Shown piece after piece: positions 8,971-18,693 of a DNA stretch of 64,000 nt. Location of the stretch: contig NZ_RPDI01000009.1 of NCBI RefSeq assembly GCF_003917135.1, forward strand, positions 1 through 64,000. The letters run 5' to 3'. The notes under the pieces are model-generated. The model was not told the origin of the DNA and did no database searches. It worked only from the letters and a program-made list of their open reading frames with translations. Made by a program: the position numbers and the translations under genes. Positions within the stretch are counted from its first letter, which is position 1. The number at the start of each line of letters is the position of its first letter. This stretch comes from Leucobacter chromiireducens. Its GTDB lineage: Bacteria > Actinomycetota > Actinomycetes > Actinomycetales > Microbacteriaceae.

Positions 8971-11493
8971 ATGAACAGCATGGGGGGCTCGGCTCAAGGA
9001 CGCGCACCCGTCGGACGCGCTCCGAGACTCGCCCCCGGTTATCTGCGTCGAGACCGCCTTATCACCCAGCTCGATGCTGCTCTCGGATCGAGCGTGATCC
9101 TGGTGCATGCTCCGGCAGGCGGCGGCAAGACGAACTTCGTGGCCGACTGGGTGAATCTGCGAGCGGACGATCGCACGACGGCATGGACTCGGGTCGAACG
9201 CGACACGACGACCGCCGGACTCCTCTGGGCCACTGCAGGAAGAGCCCTCGGCGTGATCGATGGCACCGTGCCGGGCAGCGCGAGCGAGCTGGCCGCCGCA
9301 CTCAATGCCGACGGTTCGGACATCTCGCTGGTGATCGATGACTTCCAGTACGCCACCCCAGATGTGCAGCGCGAAGTGATGAAGTTCGCAGGCATGCTGC
9401 ATACCGGGCGAATCGTGCTGCTGACACGCAGCCTCGATCCGCACCTGCTGTCTCTGCTCCGCGTGCAGCTGCACATCTCGATGTTCACCGCACAAGACCT
9501 GGCCTATACGGAGTCGGAGATCGCGAGCCTCATCACCAGCCGCGATACTTCTGCCGATGCGATGCAGCAGAGAGACGCTGCGACGCTCCTTCACCTCACC
9601 GGCGGCATCCCGATCCTCGTCCGCCTGCTTCTCGACATGGGCACCGAGCCCCCGCCGCAGGGCTGGGGTAGAGCGATCGACGCATGGGTTTCGGAGCTGG
9701 TCGTCGATGAGTATCGGGACGCCGCACTGCGGCTCTCGCTCGTTCCAGCGGCCGACGGAGCGCTTACCCAGCACCTGACGGGGCACGAGCCGCCACAACG
9801 ACTACTTGAAATGCTCGCGCGCGACGGCCTCGGCCATGTGGACCGGCACGGATACTTCGAGTTCCACGAAGTCATCCGGTCAGCGCTGCAACGTCAGGCC
9901 CGCAACGTGCTCCCTGACGCCACTATTCGTGAGTTGCGCACGGCTGCGACCAGGTATCTCAGTAACGACGTGAATCAGGTAGGGCGCACGCTCGCGCTCC
10001 TCACCGAATCGGGCCGGAGCGGCGAACTCTGGCCGTTGTTCGCGGCCACGTTCGCCGACATCGTGCCCGAAGGCGCCGGAGCCTCGTTGTCTTCCATGCT
10101 GCCGAGCACCTTGAGCACCGACGCGACCGTCGCTGCCATCACCGCCGTCATCCAGAGCGCGCGGGAACCCATTCCGTCGATCGCGCTACTCCGCATGGTC
10201 GATGAGGCTCTCGCCGACCTGGAGAGCCAGCCCCCGCCCAGCGACCCCGAGTCAGCGGTATACCGCGAGCTCGCTATCCTCGCCCTGCTCAGATCCGCGA
10301 AACGCCACGTCGCTGGCGCTACACGAGTGCACCGACTCGTCGAACTCGTCGGTGCGCTCGACCCGCACTCCACCACCGGCGTGTGGGACGCCGCCTATTG
10401 GGGGCTGCTCTATTCGACGGTCACACTGGCTCTTGCCGGAAACCTGGTACGGGCGGAGGAGATCCTGCCAGCACTCGGTGCCGATCAGGACCAACGGCGC
10501 ATCACTCGTGGCATCGCGCAGCGAGCATTCATCTACGCCAATCGTGGTGAGATCGGGCCCGCAGCCGTGCTGCTGGATCAGGTCGGCGACGAGCTCTCAG
10601 GCTTCACACCCTGGGAGGGCAGGCTAGCGATCACCCGGGCAGCGGTGCAACTCGAAGAGGGAGACGCGAGGCAGGCTCAAGCCACCCTGCGTGCCATCGA
10701 ACCCAAGCTCCACGAAGTGCTCGAGTGGCCCTATGCACTGATCGTGCTCTCCCGCACGCACATCGCCCTCGACCCCACCGCCGGCATTGAGGACCTGGAC
10801 CGTCTCATGCGCATCCACGGGAGACAGCCAACATCGCCCGCAGTGCTTGATCTGCTGAAGTCGGCGCTGGGAGACCTCGCACTAGCCGCAGGCGATGTGC
10901 AGCGCGCGATCCGAACGGTCGGAAACCCGGCTGAGGCCGACATCGCCAGGCGCCTCACCGCCGCACGCATCGGACTCATCACCCGCAACCCCGACAACGT
11001 CACAGACCTGCAGAAGCTGACCCAGCAAGAAGACGTCTGGCCGCGACTGCGTGCGCAGGCATTCTTGCTGCTCGCCGTTCACCTCCATCGCCAAGGAGAC
11101 GCGCAACACGCCGGACTCGCACTCAAGCGGGCACTCACGATCACATCGGGACAGAAGATCCGCCTGATCCACTCCCTCACCCCATACTCGGAACTCCAGG
11201 CAATCGCGTCGGTGGCCGGCATCGAACTACCGGCCAACGTCAACAGCACGAACCCCCTCGAGCTCCCGCTCACCGAGGTCGCCCTGACCGAACGCGAATC
11301 GAACCTGCTCCGCCGACTCGCCTCACCCGACCGGCTCCGAGACATCGCGGAGCAAGAATACGTCACCTTGCACACCATCAAGTCCCAGGCCTCGAGCATC
11401 TACCGCAAACTCGGCGTGAAATCCCGTCGGGCAGCCATCAACGAGGCCCACCAACGCGGGCTCCTCGACGGGCGAGAAAACCGCGAAATATAG
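8971..11493 (+). CDS. LAL-type LuxR-family transcriptional regulator
   Basis: The 840-residue regulator has MalT-like layout. An N-terminal STAND ATPase has Walker A HAPAGGGKT (residues 46-54) and a Walker B-like LVIDDFQYA. A long helical TPR-like middle follows. The C-terminal LuxR helix-turn-helix (about 770-835) reads LTEVALTERESNLLRRLA, then LHTIKSQASSIYRKLGVKSR. Such proteins bind a ligand and ATP and then activate promoters. It follows the adhesin on the same strand but behind a strong terminator, so it is probably transcribed separately. Regulation of the adhesin is an attractive guess without direct support. A second ATG (MGGSAQG) three codons in is an alternative start; neither has a strong ribosome site. 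Confidence 0.88.
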   Translation: MNSMGGSAQGRAPVGRAPRLAPGYLRRDRLITQLDAALGSSVILVHAPAGGGKTNFVADWVNLRADDRTTAWTRVERDTTTAGLLWATAGRALGVIDGTVPGSASELAAALNADGSDISLVIDDFQYATPDVQREVMKFAGMLHTGRIVLLTRSLDPHLLSLLRVQLHISMFTAQDLAYTESEIASLITSRDTSADAMQQRDAATLLHLTGGIPILVRLLLDMGTEPPPQGWGRAIDAWVSELVVDEYRDAALRLSLVPAADGALTQHLTGHEPPQRLLEMLARDGLGHVDRHGYFEFHEVIRSALQRQARNVLPDATIRELRTAATRYLSNDVNQVGRTLALLTESGRSGELWPLFAATFADIVPEGAGASLSSMLPSTLSTDATVAAITAVIQSAREPIPSIALLRMVDEALADLESQPPPSDPESAVYRELAILALLRSAKRHVAGATRVHRLVELVGALDPHSTTGVWDAAYWGLLYSTVTLALAGNLVRAEEILPALGADQDQRRITRGIAQRAFIYANRGEIGPAAVLLDQVGDELSGFTPWEGRLAITRAAVQLEEGDARQAQATLRAIEPKLHEVLEWPYALIVLSRTHIALDPTAGIEDLDRLMRIHGRQPTSPAVLDLLKSALGDLALAAGDVQRAIRTVGNPAEADIARRLTAARIGLITRNPDNVTDLQKLTQQEDVWPRLRAQAFLLLAVHLHRQGDAQHAGLALKRALTITSGQKIRLIHSLTPYSELQAIASVAGIELPANVNSTNPLELPLTEVALTERESNLLRRLASPDRLRDIAEQEYVTLHTIKSQASSIYRKLGVKSRRAAINEAHQRGLLDGRENREI

Positions 11494-11507
11494 CAACGAA
11501 GCCATAC

Positions 11508-11969
11508 TTAGGCGGTCTTGCCAAACCCGACCCCTGAACGGCCCCAGTAGTCCGGTGGCATGACGTTGCGCGCAAATGCGATACTTCTAGCGGGCATCCC
11601 GTTGCTTGTCATGAGCCAGATCGGTTTTGCGCTCCTTGCACTTGATAAACCGGCCTTCGCCTTCATGATCAGGCGGCGATTGATGAACTCCGCATCCGAC
11701 AGCGAATCGCTCACCTCGGCAGGCTCTGGCCCGGTCTCGATCAGCGGTTCCAGCACCGTGCCCGCGGGCGGATAGGAACGGTGCTCGATCCAGTACCGGC
11801 CCGGTGGCGTGAGACAGGCCCGCCACTGCTTCTCGTACCCGCGATCGAGCTGGATCAGGCCTCGCCCAGCCGGTGACGCCGCCGTCTGCTTGTAGCGTTC
11901 GACGGGTTCTTCGCCAGCGAGGCGGCCAGCGGCAATCCATTCCAGGACCGCGTCCTGGGGATCGTTCAT
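11508..11969 (-). CDS. Hypothetical protein, winged-helix-like N-terminus
   Basis: The 153-residue protein starts MNDPQDAVLEWIAAG, with a GAGGT ribosome site eight bases upstream. The segment EEPVERYKQTAAS followed by AGRGLIQLDRGYEKQWRA and LTPPGRYWIEHR has the helix-helix-wing look of a small DNA-binding domain; this is a fold impression. Its first half is almost the same as the decayed gene at 4554-5154. The last ~50 residues (after INRRLIMKAKAG) do not resemble that copy's tail and may be a frameshifted read-through. The stop lies 14 bases from the convergent LuxR gene. Confidence 0.55.
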   Translation of the reverse strand: MNDPQDAVLEWIAAGRLAGEEPVERYKQTAASPAGRGLIQLDRGYEKQWRACLTPPGRYWIEHRSYPPAGTVLEPLIETGPEPAEVSDSLSDAEFINRRLIMKAKAGLSSARSAKPIWLMTSNGMPARSIAFARNVMPPDYWGRSGVGFGKTA

Positions 11970-11972
11970 CGC
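11816..11972. repeat. Direct repeat, copy 2 (first copy at 5001-5157)
   Basis: Same orientation as copy 1 and about 94% identical by eye over 157 bases. It covers the 5' part of the gene at 11508-11969. Confidence 0.75.
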
Positions 11973-12195
11973 TGACCTCACACCACGATTCTCCCGCCAG
12001 CACCAGCTATTGGCCAGGACGCAAGCGAACACGGCTCCTGTAGCAGACCCGTCTATTGGATGCGCTACAGCTTTCCTCAGCGGTGAGGGCCGCCCGGTTC
12101 TGAGCCTGGATCTGCCGCTCCAGCCACACACTGCGCCCCGCCGGTAGGATCACGCAGAGGATCAGCCAACGCGAGAGGCGAGAGGGAAGGGGCAG

Positions 12196-12441
12196 ATGAA
12201 GAAGCGGATCATCGATCGGGCTGCGATCAAGCGTGCCACCCAACGCTCCACGTGCGACTCAGCAGCCCTGGAAGATCGCGTCGTGCCTCCGGGATTCGAG
12301 CGTTCCGATCAGGCGGAAAAGTATCTGGCCGAGTGCCGCGAACGCGCCAGCAATCATGCGAGTTCAGTCAGGCCCGCACCGCAGCTCCTCCGCCGGCTGT
12401 ACCCAGGTTCCGGAGCAGTCAGCTTCGCCAATCTGGACTGA
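12196..12441 (+). CDS. Small hypothetical protein upstream of the integrase
   Basis: The 81-residue protein starts MKKRIIDRAAIKRATQRS and has a strong ribosome site (GGGAAGGGG) just upstream of the ATG. It is basic at the N-terminus and has no recognised domain. It lies 75 bases before the integrase on the same strand, where an excisionase is often found, but no helix-turn-helix of that type is visible. Confidence 0.45.
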   Translation: MKKRIIDRAAIKRATQRSTCDSAALEDRVVPPGFERSDQAEKYLAECRERASNHASSVRPAPQLLRRLYPGSGAVSFANLD

Positions 12442-12516
12442 TGCAATCAATCCAGAGAATCACTTTCCGGCACCACCCTAGAGTCCCCGCCTCATGCTGC
12501 ACGCGCGAGGTGCGGC

Positions 12517-13698
12517 ATGGCTAGGCCCCGCACTCCGATCGGCACCTTCGGGAAGATCAGCCACCGCAGGATCAAGAAGGGCGTGTGCCAAGCTCGAGCA
12601 CGCTACCGCGATTGGGATGGGAAGCTGCGAGCGGTGCAGTGCACCGGGACGACGAAAGCGGCAGCCGAGCTCGCACTCAAACGTAAGCTCTCCGAACGGT
12701 CGCTCTTCCAACCAGGGTTTGCCGGACTCAGCGCCGACAGCACGTTCGCGAAGCTCGTGGACTACTGGCTTGAGGACATGGAAGTCGAAGACCGGCTCTC
12801 ACGAACCACCCGGAACCTCTACGAGCGAAACATGCGAACCCTCGTCGCTCCGTCGTTCGCTGAGCTCACGCTACGCGAGATTGGAGTCGCACGTTGCGAC
12901 TACTTCCTGAAACAACTCGCGAAGCAAAGCTATAACCGTGCCCGTCAGGCTCGCGTGGTTCTGCGCCTCGCGCTCGGACTCGCAGTGCGGCACGAAGCGA
13001 TCCCACGCAATCCAATGGATCACGTTTCCCGGCTGCGCCGACCCGCCCGCACTCCTGATGCGTTCGAGGACTCGGAGATCGAACTGATCCGCGAGGCTGT
13101 GCGCGACTGGGAAGAGCGGAAGATCATGGCTGGCCCGAAGCCAGACGGACAGCTCGGGCAGATCATCGAAGTGCTCCTCGGTACTTCTGTTCGGATCGGC
13201 GAAGTGCTCGCGATCCGTATCCGAGACCTCAACCTCCGGGGCGCGATCCCGACAGTACGGATCACAGGCACGATCGTCAGCAGGAAGGGTGAACCGACCC
13301 ACCGTCAAGATCATCCGAAGACCTCACGCTCGGTGCGGACGATCGCACTGCCGCAGTTCGCGGTGGCCGCGATCCGCGCACGGCTCAAGAAACGGCTCTC
13401 GATTGACCCCGATGCGCTCCTGTTCTGCAACCGCAACGGCGACCCACTCACAACGAACAACGTCCGCCGCCGACTCCGCGACGTGATGGATAAAGCAGGG
13501 CTGAGTGGCGTGACCCCGCATCGATTCCGTCGTACCGGAGCGACTGCAATCAACAAGGCCGGCGGTATCGGCCTCGCAGCCGAACTCCTCGGGCACACCG
13601 ACTCACGGATCACGATCCAGCACTACATCGTGCGTGATGATCTCGTGAACCCCGCCACCGCCCGGATGCTCGAAGAACGATTTGGGGGGAGGGCGTAG
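12517..13698 (+). CDS. int: Tyrosine site-specific recombinase (phage/ICE integrase)
   Basis: The 393-residue integrase looks intact. The N-terminal arm/AP2-like part (YRDWDGKLRAVQ) is followed by a SAM-like core-binding domain (about 70-175; SRTTRNLYERNMRTL). The catalytic domain carries R226 in GTSVRIGE, H335 and R338 in PHRFRRTGATA, H360 in LLGHTDSR and the nucleophile Y370 in QHYIVRD. The start follows a GAGGT ribosome site. Its N-terminal half is closely related to the chimeric gene at 21306, so both probably derive from the same integrase family. It could act in trans on the neighbouring element, whose own integrase lacks the catalytic domain. Confidence 0.93.
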   Translation: MARPRTPIGTFGKISHRRIKKGVCQARARYRDWDGKLRAVQCTGTTKAAAELALKRKLSERSLFQPGFAGLSADSTFAKLVDYWLEDMEVEDRLSRTTRNLYERNMRTLVAPSFAELTLREIGVARCDYFLKQLAKQSYNRARQARVVLRLALGLAVRHEAIPRNPMDHVSRLRRPARTPDAFEDSEIELIREAVRDWEERKIMAGPKPDGQLGQIIEVLLGTSVRIGEVLAIRIRDLNLRGAIPTVRITGTIVSRKGEPTHRQDHPKTSRSVRTIALPQFAVAAIRARLKKRLSIDPDALLFCNRNGDPLTTNNVRRRLRDVMDKAGLSGVTPHRFRRTGATAINKAGGIGLAAELLGHTDSRITIQHYIVRDDLVNPATARMLEERFGGRA

Positions 13699-13830
13699 TT
13701 CAGAGTCGGAAGCATGCCCATTGCGAGTGTGCGCCGCTCGACTTGCGTGGTAAATGTCTGAGGTTCATGCGATGGTGTTACCGCGAGCACCTACCAGTCT
13801 TAAGAACACAATGAGGATAGGGTGGTAATC

Positions 13831-14988
13831 ATGTCAGATGCATCGCGCAAAGGTTACCAATCGGAGGGCGGTCTGGAGCGAGCCGTCATTGATCTGGTGA
13901 GGGTCGGTACTCGTGGCCATGGTGCAGGGGTTCGGCAGGTTGCATCGCGCCTGATGCGTGCGGTTCCTCCTGGTGTTGAGGATGTTGAGTCGTTTCGAGA
14001 TGCGATGCACAGCGCGATCTCCGCGGGAGTTGACGGTACCGGGCTGAGGTACGTTGCCGGCGCCGTACCGACCGAGGATGACAGTGCCAAACCGTTGGTC
14101 GACATCGACCTCCTCCCGGATGGTGATGGGCTGATGCTCGCCGACGACACGATGAGCCAGCTTCGTGAGGTAGTCCGTGAACGCGAACGAGCGGACGACC
14201 TCCGCCGAGCCGGAGTGGGACTCACTCGAACGCTTTTGCTGAGCGGTCCTCCTGGAGTGGGGAAGACAATGACAGCGCGTTGGCTTGCTCAATCCCTTGC
14301 TCTTCCGTTGCTCTCGCTCGATCTGTCCTCGGTCGTGTCAAGCTATCTTGGGACTTCCGGACGGAATATCAAGTCTGTCCTGGACTATGCCAAGACAGGT
14401 CCCTGCGTTCTTCTGCTGGATGAATTCGACGCGATCGCGAAGAGACGTGACGATGATTCCGATATTGGGGAACTCAAACGAATCGTCAACGTCATTCTGG
14501 TTGAGCTTGATCGGTGGCCTGATACGAGCTTACTGATCGCAGCTACGAATCACCCTCAACTGCTGGATGCCGCAGTCGGACGCCGATTTGATCGCGCTCT
14601 CGCGCTGCCGCTGCCTGGTCGGGTCGAACGAGCAGCAATCCTTGCCAACCTCGCTGCGACAGCTCAAGCTGTCGATCAAGAAATCCTTGAACTTGTGACG
14701 GAACTCACCGCTGACCAAAGCAGCTCCGACCTCACTCGGTTCTGGTCTCTTGCAAACCGGCGTTCCGTGCTCAACGATTCCAACTTGTCAGATGAATTGA
14801 TTAGTGAACTAGCCCGTCAAGTCCAAGACACGGGTGCGGGACGTGACCGGCTTTTCCTTGCGATGCGCGACATACTAAAGGTGTCGAACCGGCAGATCGC
14901 AAGTCTGACCGGCGTTAGCCACCCCACCGTGGCTAATGGCATCAAGCGAGCAGAAGGAGCCAACGATGGCGGCCGTTCGGAGCACTGA
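13831..14988 (+). CDS. ietA: AAA ATPase of an IetAS-type defence pair
   Basis: The 385-residue AAA+ ATPase has Walker A SGPPGVGKT (about residues 138-146), Walker B VLLLDEFDAI, sensor 1 in LIAATNHPQ and an arginine finger in GRRFDRA. Its layout resembles FtsH/Cdc48-type ATPases that remodel or feed proteins. It overlaps the next gene, a subtilisin-like protease, by 23 bases. This ATPase plus S8 protease pairing is the IetAS system, known from plasmid stability work and as an antiphage system. The last ~35 residues (VSNRQIASLTGVSHPTVANG) look like a helix-turn-helix. The start is the ATG giving MSDASRKG; a GTG nine bases earlier is an alternative. GC is lower than in the flanking chromosome. 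Confidence 0.82.
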   Translation: MSDASRKGYQSEGGLERAVIDLVRVGTRGHGAGVRQVASRLMRAVPPGVEDVESFRDAMHSAISAGVDGTGLRYVAGAVPTEDDSAKPLVDIDLLPDGDGLMLADDTMSQLREVVRERERADDLRRAGVGLTRTLLLSGPPGVGKTMTARWLAQSLALPLLSLDLSSVVSSYLGTSGRNIKSVLDYAKTGPCVLLLDEFDAIAKRRDDDSDIGELKRIVNVILVELDRWPDTSLLIAATNHPQLLDAAVGRRFDRALALPLPGRVERAAILANLAATAQAVDQEILELVTELTADQSSSDLTRFWSLANRRSVLNDSNLSDELISELARQVQDTGAGRDRLFLAMRDILKVSNRQIASLTGVSHPTVANGIKRAEGANDGGRSEH

Positions 14989-17350
14989 CGGGATCTCACG
15001 TCCACTACTCGTCAACGGCGAAGCCCTACGCCTCGATGTTCAGGCCCCCAACCCAGGTGGCGGTGACAAGTACGAACCTCAGACCGTAGAGGCGGCTCAA
15101 GAACTGCTCATCCCACAGATCAACGAGGCAGCAGAGCAGGCGGAAGCCCTCTCTCCTCGCCTGCGAGCAAGCGACCGCGTGTATGTCGAAGCGAAACTGC
15201 TCCCCAACTACCTCGCCGCTTCGTATTTTCCGACCGAGTTGCTATCTCACGTCGGTGCTACCCCGGTTGGCTCACGAGCTGATACCGGGCTGTATGTCAC
15301 CAAGAAGAAGAGAGTCAAGAGTCAGACGAGGCGGCTCATCTTCGCTGTCTCCGATGACGGCTTGCGTGAGCTTCGCCGACTCATCACCCAGGGCGGACGG
15401 AACCGCACCGAGAACCAAGCTTTCGCCCAAATCCGCGAGTTAAGCGAAATCTCCTTACCGCGGCAGTCCGATGTACTTCGCACACCGGATCAGAGCGCAG
15501 ATGCATCATCGCTTCGGCGAGTCTGGGAGGCCGTGCTGCACCCTCGCGCATCCAGCCTGGGCGACGCGATACCGCTGGAGGACGACACACTCGAGCGCTG
15601 GTTCGACCTCATCGGTAGCGAAGGCGGTGAGGTGCACCGCGACTTCGTTCGTACCGTTGGCGGCCTCACATTCACCCCGGTGAGCCTCGACGCTGATCGG
15701 GCCGAACATCTCTCTCGTTTCAACCCGTTACGTGTTCTTCGACCCATGCCGGCGATCCGACCTCGGCCCCGTTTTGGTACTCGGAGTGTTCTGCGTCTTG
15801 CTGCGCCGGCCTCACGCCAACCTGTGATGACCGACGTGTCTGTAGCTGTCTTCGATGGTGGTGTTGACACCGCTCGACGCGCCAATGGTCTTTTTTCCGT
15901 TGCAGCCAAAGACCTCACCCCTGAGCCGGCCGACCAAGGCGAACTCGATCACGGCACCGGCGTGACCGGAGCTGTTCTGTACGGCCTCGTAGAGCCGGGC
16001 GATCAAGCGCCCACACCGCCGCTGCCCGTGGCCAGCTATCGTGTCCTTCCTGCTCCGCAGATCCCTGGCGATCTCGAAGGCTACTGGGTGCTCGACCGCA
16101 TCAAGGAATCGATCAAGGCCGGTGGCCACCGACTCGTCAACCTGAGCCTGGGCCCTACTCTGGCTGTCGAAGATGACATGGAACCGAACCGTTGGACGAG
16201 CGAACTCGATCAGCTCGCATGGGACGATGACGTGCTTTTCGTGGTCGCTGCGGGCAACGATGGTGACCAGGATCGAGATCTTGGGTTGCACCGGGTGCAG
16301 GTCCCTGCGGACATGGCCAATGGCCTCGCGGTCGGCGCCTGCGACGCTCCGTCTCCGGAGAAGCCCTGGGCGCGTGCACCTTACTCATCCATGGGGCCAG
16401 GGCGCCACGGCGCTCGCGTTCAGCCGCTGGGTGTCCAGTTCGGTGGAGCAGAAAAACGCATGTTCAACATCGTTCGTGCTGACGGGAGTTTCCTCGAAGC
16501 CGCTGGCACGAGCTTCGCTGCACCCGTGACCACGCACGCGCTCGCAGACCTCGTCACGCGACTCCCCAGGGTCAACAGCAGCGTCCTGCGCGCATTCGCC
16601 ACTCACTTCGCGGAGCGCCCAACTCAGCATGTGAAGCTTCGCGACGAGGTCGGGTACGGGCGACAGCCTCTGACTTTTGAAGACCTGATGGAATGTGGGC
16701 CCAACGAAGCTCACGTTCTCTATGTCGATGACATCGAGCGAGGCGATTTGCTCGGCTATCAGATCCCGGTCGCGGGGCAGCTTTCGAGCGACGTGAAACT
16801 GCAAATCACTCTCGCATACGCGTCACCCGTCGATCCAACACAACCCACCGAATACACCAGTGCCTCACTCGAAATGGTGATGCGACCACACCATCGCATG
16901 CATTCGTTCCGCCCGCCCAAGGGATCGAACGCGAAGAGTCGGACTCTTGACATCAGCGGCCTGGACGCGCGCGCACTGCTCACTCAAGGATGGACGCCCA
17001 GTCAGGAACCGGTTACCAAGACCCTCGGCAGCGCCAAGGCTGGAGCATCCGAGGCGCAACTGCGTGATAGCGGCAAGTGGGAGACCGTGCGACACTACCG
17101 CGTGACGCTGAAACCCGGGGAAGTAGAACTACCCCGCCTTGAGGTGTCATACGTCGCACGTCGAAGCGGGGCACTAGATAACTCGCCGACAACCATTCCG
17201 TTCGCCTTGATCGTATCCGTTGTTGATGAGTCATCAACCGATGACATCTACGATTCTGTCCGAGCACAGTTCACCGCGCTGAGGCCAGCTCAACGTGCAC
17301 GCACGCGGCTTCGGCCCCGAGGATCTGGCGCCGATCCCCACTGGTACTAA
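14966..17350 (+). CDS. ietS: Subtilisin-like serine protease of an IetAS-type pair
   Basis: The 794-residue S8-family peptidase has all catalytic residues visible: D297 in AVFDGGVD, H329 in ELDHGTGVTG, the oxyanion N431 in VVAAGNDGD and S516 in AAGTSFAAPV. No signal peptide is seen, so it should act in the cytoplasm, as expected for a defence protease. An N-terminal region of about 290 residues precedes the protease domain and a beta-rich region of about 250 follows. AAGGAG lies just before the ATG, inside the end of the ATPase gene, so the two are translationally coupled. The protein target is unknown. Confidence 0.83.
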   Translation: MAAVRSTDGISRPLLVNGEALRLDVQAPNPGGGDKYEPQTVEAAQELLIPQINEAAEQAEALSPRLRASDRVYVEAKLLPNYLAASYFPTELLSHVGATPVGSRADTGLYVTKKKRVKSQTRRLIFAVSDDGLRELRRLITQGGRNRTENQAFAQIRELSEISLPRQSDVLRTPDQSADASSLRRVWEAVLHPRASSLGDAIPLEDDTLERWFDLIGSEGGEVHRDFVRTVGGLTFTPVSLDADRAEHLSRFNPLRVLRPMPAIRPRPRFGTRSVLRLAAPASRQPVMTDVSVAVFDGGVDTARRANGLFSVAAKDLTPEPADQGELDHGTGVTGAVLYGLVEPGDQAPTPPLPVASYRVLPAPQIPGDLEGYWVLDRIKESIKAGGHRLVNLSLGPTLAVEDDMEPNRWTSELDQLAWDDDVLFVVAAGNDGDQDRDLGLHRVQVPADMANGLAVGACDAPSPEKPWARAPYSSMGPGRHGARVQPLGVQFGGAEKRMFNIVRADGSFLEAAGTSFAAPVTTHALADLVTRLPRVNSSVLRAFATHFAERPTQHVKLRDEVGYGRQPLTFEDLMECGPNEAHVLYVDDIERGDLLGYQIPVAGQLSSDVKLQITLAYASPVDPTQPTEYTSASLEMVMRPHHRMHSFRPPKGSNAKSRTLDISGLDARALLTQGWTPSQEPVTKTLGSAKAGASEAQLRDSGKWETVRHYRVTLKPGEVELPRLEVSYVARRSGALDNSPTTIPFALIVSVVDESSTDDIYDSVRAQFTALRPAQRARTRLRPRGSGADPHWY

Positions 17351-17448
17351 GCCCTCTCTGAGCCGGAGATACTGATCGCGTTCCGGGCAACGAAACACTG
17401 AACACGTATAAGTAGGCTTGGAGCCCAGAGATGAAGAAAGGTGCGTGA

Positions 17449-18693
17449 ATGTCGAGTCAGCTGCGCATCGGCCCAGGAGTTCCGGTCGAGAAGGAAGCAA
17501 CAACCGGTATCTCGATCGATCGACTCCGAACGATCATCCAAGATTCCCACCTGAATTTTCTTATCGGCGCAGGTACCTCCGCACCATTTTTCGAACCTCT
17601 CGGAGATGTCGAAAAAGCGCTCACTGCACTTCGGACTGCTGACGAAGAAACCAGACTTGCTCGGGCCTCAGTGCAGGGATACTTCTTCCACAAGGTGCTC
17701 GTCCCGAATGCCAAACTTCTGAATGCCCGTACTGACGCCGGCGCGCAGTCGCTGATCAAAACCTACGCGCGGTTCATGGCCGTTCTCAACCGCGTCCTGT
17801 TGCGGCGACGGAGCACTCTCCTCGGCAAACAAGTCAACTTGTTTACGACCAACGTCGACATGGCGTCAGAAGTGGCACTCGAACTCCTCGAGATTGATAC
17901 CAATGACGGGTTCTCCGGCAAAATTCGACCACGTCTCGACCTCGGCGAATACAGCACCCTCCGATATAGACAAGGGGGCCGTTTCGAGTACCGATCAGAG
18001 ATCCCCACTGTCAATCTCTTTAAAATTCACGGTTCGGCCGCCTGGCGAGGCGAAGGCGACGACATCTATTTTGACCACCAGCTCAAACTGGTGCAAGGGG
18101 TGCAAGCGGCGTATGAGGCGGCGAGGCCCTCCTTGATTCGCATCACTAGGCCTGCTCAGGTAGACGCGGTCAGGCTGAGGAGACGGGCAGCAGGAAAAGT
18201 GCGTAGCGATGAAGTCAAAGATTTCGTCAAGGCATACTCGCGACTCCAGATCGTCAACCCCGAGAAAACCAAGTTCGCGAGCACGGTTCTGAATAAGACC
18301 TACTATGAGCTCCTTCGTCGCTTTGCGAACGAGCTTGAGAAGGAAAACAGCGCCCTGTTCGTTCACGGTTTCTCGTTCCGCGACGAGCATCTTCTTGATC
18401 TAGTGACGCGGGCAGCTGCGACCAACCCTACTCTTCAAGTGATTGTCTTTTGCTACGATCGCGACTCCTACAAAGAGATCAAACAACTCTTCCCCATGGA
18501 ACGGGTCAAGAACGGCAACATCCTTTTCGTGCGTCCTGCGGAACCCGAAAAGGGCGAGGATGAGCGGAAGCTCTCACTCGGTACCGTTGTGGAGGACTTC
18601 CTTGAGCAAGTGCTGATTGAGAAGACACCGTCTCCAGACCACATCATCGAGCTCAAGCTTGACTCCGCTGCCGGGGATTTGGCCAGTGTTTGA
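17449..18693 (+). CDS. SIR2-domain NADase of a SIR2-HerA defence system
   Basis: The 414-residue protein has a SIR2 fold. The nucleotide-binding GAGTS lies at residues 40-44, the NAD-contacting TTNVD at 133-137 (N135, D137) and the catalytic His in FKIHGSAAW is H194. A late FVHGFSFRDEHLLDLV motif is typical of SIR2_2-like defence proteins. In SIR2-HerA systems (also called Nezha) this subunit degrades NAD+ upon phage infection. The next gene overlaps its 3' end by eight bases and encodes the HerA partner. GAAAGG precedes the ATG. It starts 98 bases after the protease gene on the same strand, making a compact defence island. Confidence 0.85.
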   Translation: MSSQLRIGPGVPVEKEATTGISIDRLRTIIQDSHLNFLIGAGTSAPFFEPLGDVEKALTALRTADEETRLARASVQGYFFHKVLVPNAKLLNARTDAGAQSLIKTYARFMAVLNRVLLRRRSTLLGKQVNLFTTNVDMASEVALELLEIDTNDGFSGKIRPRLDLGEYSTLRYRQGGRFEYRSEIPTVNLFKIHGSAAWRGEGDDIYFDHQLKLVQGVQAAYEAARPSLIRITRPAQVDAVRLRRRAAGKVRSDEVKDFVKAYSRLQIVNPEKTKFASTVLNKTYYELLRRFANELEKENSALFVHGFSFRDEHLLDLVTRAAATNPTLQVIVFCYDRDSYKEIKQLFPMERVKNGNILFVRPAEPEKGEDERKLSLGTVVEDFLEQVLIEKTPSPDHIIELKLDSAAGDLASV

